Below, piece by piece: positions 6,579-8,302 of a DNA stretch of 8,302 nt. The stretch is from Bacillota bacterium (lineage in GTDB: Bacteria > Bacillota > Clostridia > Christensenellales > Aristaeellaceae): positions 1-8,302 of the forward strand of contig JAGVSV010000246.1 in the NCBI GenBank assembly GCA_019137115.1, in the 5' to 3' direction. The notes below the pieces were generated by a model. It was not told the origin of the DNA. It saw only the letters and a program-made list of their open reading frames with translations, and made no database searches. A program made the translations under genes and the position numbers. The first letter of the stretch is position 1. Each line of letters opens with the position of its first letter.

Positions 6579-7448
6579 TCAGCGCTGGTCGGCCAGGAAA
6601 AACACCGCCACGGTGCCCGGCCCGGAGTGCGTGCCAATCACCGAGCCGATGGACGAAATGAAAAATGCGGTGTCCGGCAGCGCGTCGCCAATCAGCTTGG
6701 CGACCAGTTTGGCGTCCTCCTCACAGTGGCCGTGGCTGATAAACACGGTCTGCCCGTGCTGGGGGTTGGCCGTGGCGATGGTTTTGTCGGCCAGCTCGCG
6801 CAGGGAGCGCTTGCGGCCCTGCACCTTGTCCATGGGGATCAGCCGGCCTTCCTCATCCATGTGCAGCACGGGCTTGATGCGCAGCACACTGCCAAAAAAT
6901 GCGGTGGTGCGCGTCACCCGCCCGCCGCGGAAGAGGAAATTGAGGTCGTCCACCGTAAACCAGGCGTTGAGCCGGGGGCGGATGTCGGTCAGCCACGCAA
7001 GCAGGGTATCCAGGTCCTTGCCCTCTTCGCGCCCCTTGAGCGCATAATGCACCAGCAGCCCCTGCCCCATGGACGCCAGCAGCGAGTCCACGATGCCCAC
7101 CTTGGCGTCGGGGAACTCCTCATGCAGCATGTCACGGGCAATCACAGCCGAGCCGATGGAGCCGCTCAAACCGCTGGACAGCGAAATATAGATCAGCGAC
7201 TCCCCTTCCCTGACCAGCTCTTTGAACACGGCATAATAGTCTGCAGTCGAAATCTGCGATGTGGTGGCCGTGTGGCCTTCATTGAGCTTTTGGTAAAATT
7301 CCGCCATGTTTTCCTCATCGCCGGGGCCAAAGCGTTGCTCGCGGTCGTCCAGGCCGTACGGCATGGAAATGACGCGCAATTTCTCGTGGCTTTGTACGTA
7401 AGCCAGCGGCAAATCACAGCCGGCGTCCGTCACGATCCAGTATGACAT
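6579..7448 (-). CDS. DegV family fatty-acid-binding protein (FakB-like)
   Basis: A 289-aa DegV-fold protein. Characterised members (FakB) bind a fatty acid and present it to the kinase FakA for phosphorylation and entry into membrane phospholipid synthesis. Visible family features are the N-terminal WIVTDAGCDLP (4-14), the lipid-headgroup motif TSQIS (63-67), SSGLSGS (91-97), the conserved Asp121 in GIVDS, LFRGGRV (172-178), RIKPVL (190-195) and the C-terminal IGTHSGPGTVAVFF (271-284). There is no signal peptide or membrane segment, so it should be cytosolic. The frame is open upstream to 8006, but that part is antisense to the glycosylase gene. ATG 7448 is chosen because AGGAGGG (complement of 7454-7460) precedes it by 5 nt and a sigma-A-like promoter lies just beyond. 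No FakA kinase is present here, so the partner must be elsewhere. Which lipid it binds cannot be told from sequence. Confidence 0.92.
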   Translation of the reverse strand: MSYWIVTDAGCDLPLAYVQSHEKLRVISMPYGLDDREQRFGPGDEENMAEFYQKLNEGHTATTSQISTADYYAVFKELVREGESLIYISLSSGLSGSIGSAVIARDMLHEEFPDAKVGIVDSLLASMGQGLLVHYALKGREEGKDLDTLLAWLTDIRPRLNAWFTVDDLNFLFRGGRVTRTTAFFGSVLRIKPVLHMDEEGRLIPMDKVQGRKRSLRELADKTIATANPQHGQTVFISHGHCEEDAKLVAKLIGDALPDTAFFISSIGSVIGTHSGPGTVAVFFLADQR

Positions 7449-7478
7449 GTCAACCCTCCTAACACGTTTCGCACGCTC

Positions 7479-7508
7479 AGTATACCAACCCCGGCGAAGC
7501 CTCGTCAA
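7479..7508 (-). promoter_or_regulatory. Sigma-A-type promoter for the degV-family gene (and possibly recO and the URO-D gene)
   Basis: On the - strand there is TTGACG (7508-7503), an 18-nt spacer, then TATACT (7484-7479), with TG one base before the -10 box (extended -10, TGGTATACT). Five of six bases match consensus in each box. Transcription would begin near 7472, leaving a leader of about 24 nt that contains the AGGAGGG ribosome site. Confidence 0.72.
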
Positions 7509-7512
7509 TGGA

Positions 7513-7541
7513 TGGCCATGGGGGGACCCGTGGTCTATAAT
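7513..7541 (+). promoter_or_regulatory. Candidate promoter for the OGG1-like glycosylase gene
   Basis: A perfect TATAAT -10 box (7536-7541) is preceded by TGGCCA (7513-7518, four of six -35 consensus bases) at 17-nt spacing. The expected start of transcription, about 7 nt after the -10, falls on or next to the ATG at 7548. It is back-to-back with the promoter of the degV-family gene: the two -35 boxes are only 4 nt apart, and an 8-bp palindrome ATGGCCAT (7512-7519) overlaps this -35. Confidence 0.5.
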
Positions 7542-7547
7542 GGGCGC

Positions 7548-8302
7548 ATGTACGAAGTACACCTGGCGCCCCTGGACCTCACGCGCACCGCGGACAGCGG
7601 CCAGTGTTTTCGCATGCGGATGATCGCCAGCGACACCTGTTTTATCCAGGCACAGGACCGGTATGTCACGGTCACGGACCTGGGCGGCGGGCACTTCGGC
7701 TTTTCCTGTGATGAAGCGGAATACCACGCTCGTTGGGCGAGCTTTCTGGACGCGGGCACGGACTACGGCCCCATTCACGACCTGGCGCATGACGAATACG
7801 CGCGGCAGGCGGTGGATTTCGCGCGCGGCGTGCGCATTTTGCGGCAGGATCCGTGGGAAACACTGATCAGCTTTATCCTGTCCCAGCGCAAGAACATCCC
7901 GGCCATCCGCCACTGCGTGGAGCAGCTGTGCGTGCGCTTTGGCCGACCCATCGGCGACGGCTTGCACGCCTTCCCCACGCCGGAAGCGCTGGCGAATGCC
8001 CCGCAAGAGGAACTGGCTGTCTGTTCTTTGGGGTACCGCACGCGCTATGTGTCACAAACCGCGCGCATGGTGGCTTCGGGACAAGCCGATCTGTATGCTT
8101 GGCGCACGCAGGATGACGCGGCGCTGGAGAGCGCGCTGCTTACATTGCCAGGCGTGGGCGTCAAGGTGGCCGCGTGCGTGATGCTGTTCGGGTACCACCG
8201 CCTCAACGCCTTCCCGGTGGACGTGTGGATCGACCGGGTGATGAAAAACGAGTACGGCGGCGGGTTCCCGGTCGCGCATTATGCGCCGTACGCCGGGGTT
8301 AT
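7548..8302 (+). CDS. OGG1-like 8-oxoguanine DNA glycosylase/AP lyase (3' end cut by window)
   Basis: Base-excision-repair enzyme of the HhH-GPD superfamily, OGG1 branch; 251 codons are visible with no stop, so the C-terminus is missing. The N-terminal OGG domain has DSGQCFRM (16-23), matching the SGQSFRW segment of human OGG1 whose Gly contacts the oxidised base. The catalytic core has PWETLISFILSQRKNI (102-117), LGYRTRYV (161-168), the helix-hairpin-helix LPGVGVKVAAC (200-210) with presumed Schiff-base Lys206, and PVDVW (223-227) with presumed catalytic Asp225. Lys plus Asp indicate a bifunctional glycosylase/lyase. The human Asn149-Asn150 positions are Arg114-Lys115 here, Arg154 is Ala119 and His270 is Trp227, so the substrate or paired-base preference may differ. 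ATG 7548 fits the family N-terminus, but no Shine-Dalgarno precedes it. An in-frame GTG at 7530 behind a G-run is an alternative. Homology is clear; lesion specificity is inferred. Confidence 0.87.
   Translation, partial: MYEVHLAPLDLTRTADSGQCFRMRMIASDTCFIQAQDRYVTVTDLGGGHFGFSCDEAEYHARWASFLDAGTDYGPIHDLAHDEYARQAVDFARGVRILRQDPWETLISFILSQRKNIPAIRHCVEQLCVRFGRPIGDGLHAFPTPEALANAPQEELAVCSLGYRTRYVSQTARMVASGQADLYAWRTQDDAALESALLTLPGVGVKVAACVMLFGYHRLNAFPVDVWIDRVMKNEYGGGFPVAHYAPYAGV

Noticed and set aside
6195..7445. 416-codon + strand frame opposite recO and the degV-family gene
   Set aside because: It is antisense to two recognised genes and runs through their intergenic hairpin; the product is low in recognisable structure.
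7449..8006. N-terminal extension of the degV-family protein
   Set aside because: The stretch is antisense to the OGG1-like gene and contains the promoter region; DegV proteins begin at the residues encoded from 7448.

Overview
The window is GC-rich (above 60% by eye) bacterial chromosome. The gene set and gene order suggest a high-GC member of the Bacillota, most likely class Clostridia. It carries a CggR-type glycolytic regulator ahead of pgk-tpiA-gpmI, a FakB/DegV protein, a RecO with a four-cysteine zinc site, a URO-D superfamily protein of the kind common in anaerobes, and an OGG1-like glycosylase. Shine-Dalgarno sites are strong (AGGAGG type). No phage, IS, CRISPR, tRNA or rRNA signal was seen.

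Layout. (1) Positions 48-4668, + strand: a glycolytic operon, cggR - pgk - tpiA - gpmI, with gaps of 31, 58 and 14 nt. It encodes a sugar-phosphate-sensing repressor and three enzymes of lower glycolysis. The usual cggR partner gapA is not between cggR and pgk, and eno does not follow gpmI. A 9-bp-arm palindrome lies just before the preferred cggR start, and a 13-bp-arm hairpin fills the pgk-tpiA gap. (2) About 4690-4728: a two-way terminator shared by gpmI (+) and the convergent URO-D gene (-). (3) Positions 7448-4740, - strand: a degV-family gene, recO, then a URO-D superfamily gene, probably transcribed from one good sigma-A-type promoter upstream of degV, with a weak terminator or attenuator between degV and recO. 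(4) Positions 7548-8302, + strand: the 5' part of an OGG1-like DNA glycosylase/AP lyase gene that runs off the window. Its TATAAT box is so close to the ATG that the mRNA may be leaderless.

The operon products work as a pathway: Pgk, TpiA and GpmI interconvert 1,3-bisphosphoglycerate, triose phosphates, 3-PG and 2-PG, with CggR the presumed repressor responding to glycolytic intermediates. RecO and the glycosylase are both DNA-repair proteins, but they are divergently transcribed and not in one operon.

I found no convincing undescribed multi-gene system. The points most worth a second look are the regulatory palindrome, the gapA-less cggR operon, the orphan URO-D protein with a changed metal-site region, and the glycosylase with altered lesion- and base-recognition residues and a possibly leaderless transcript.
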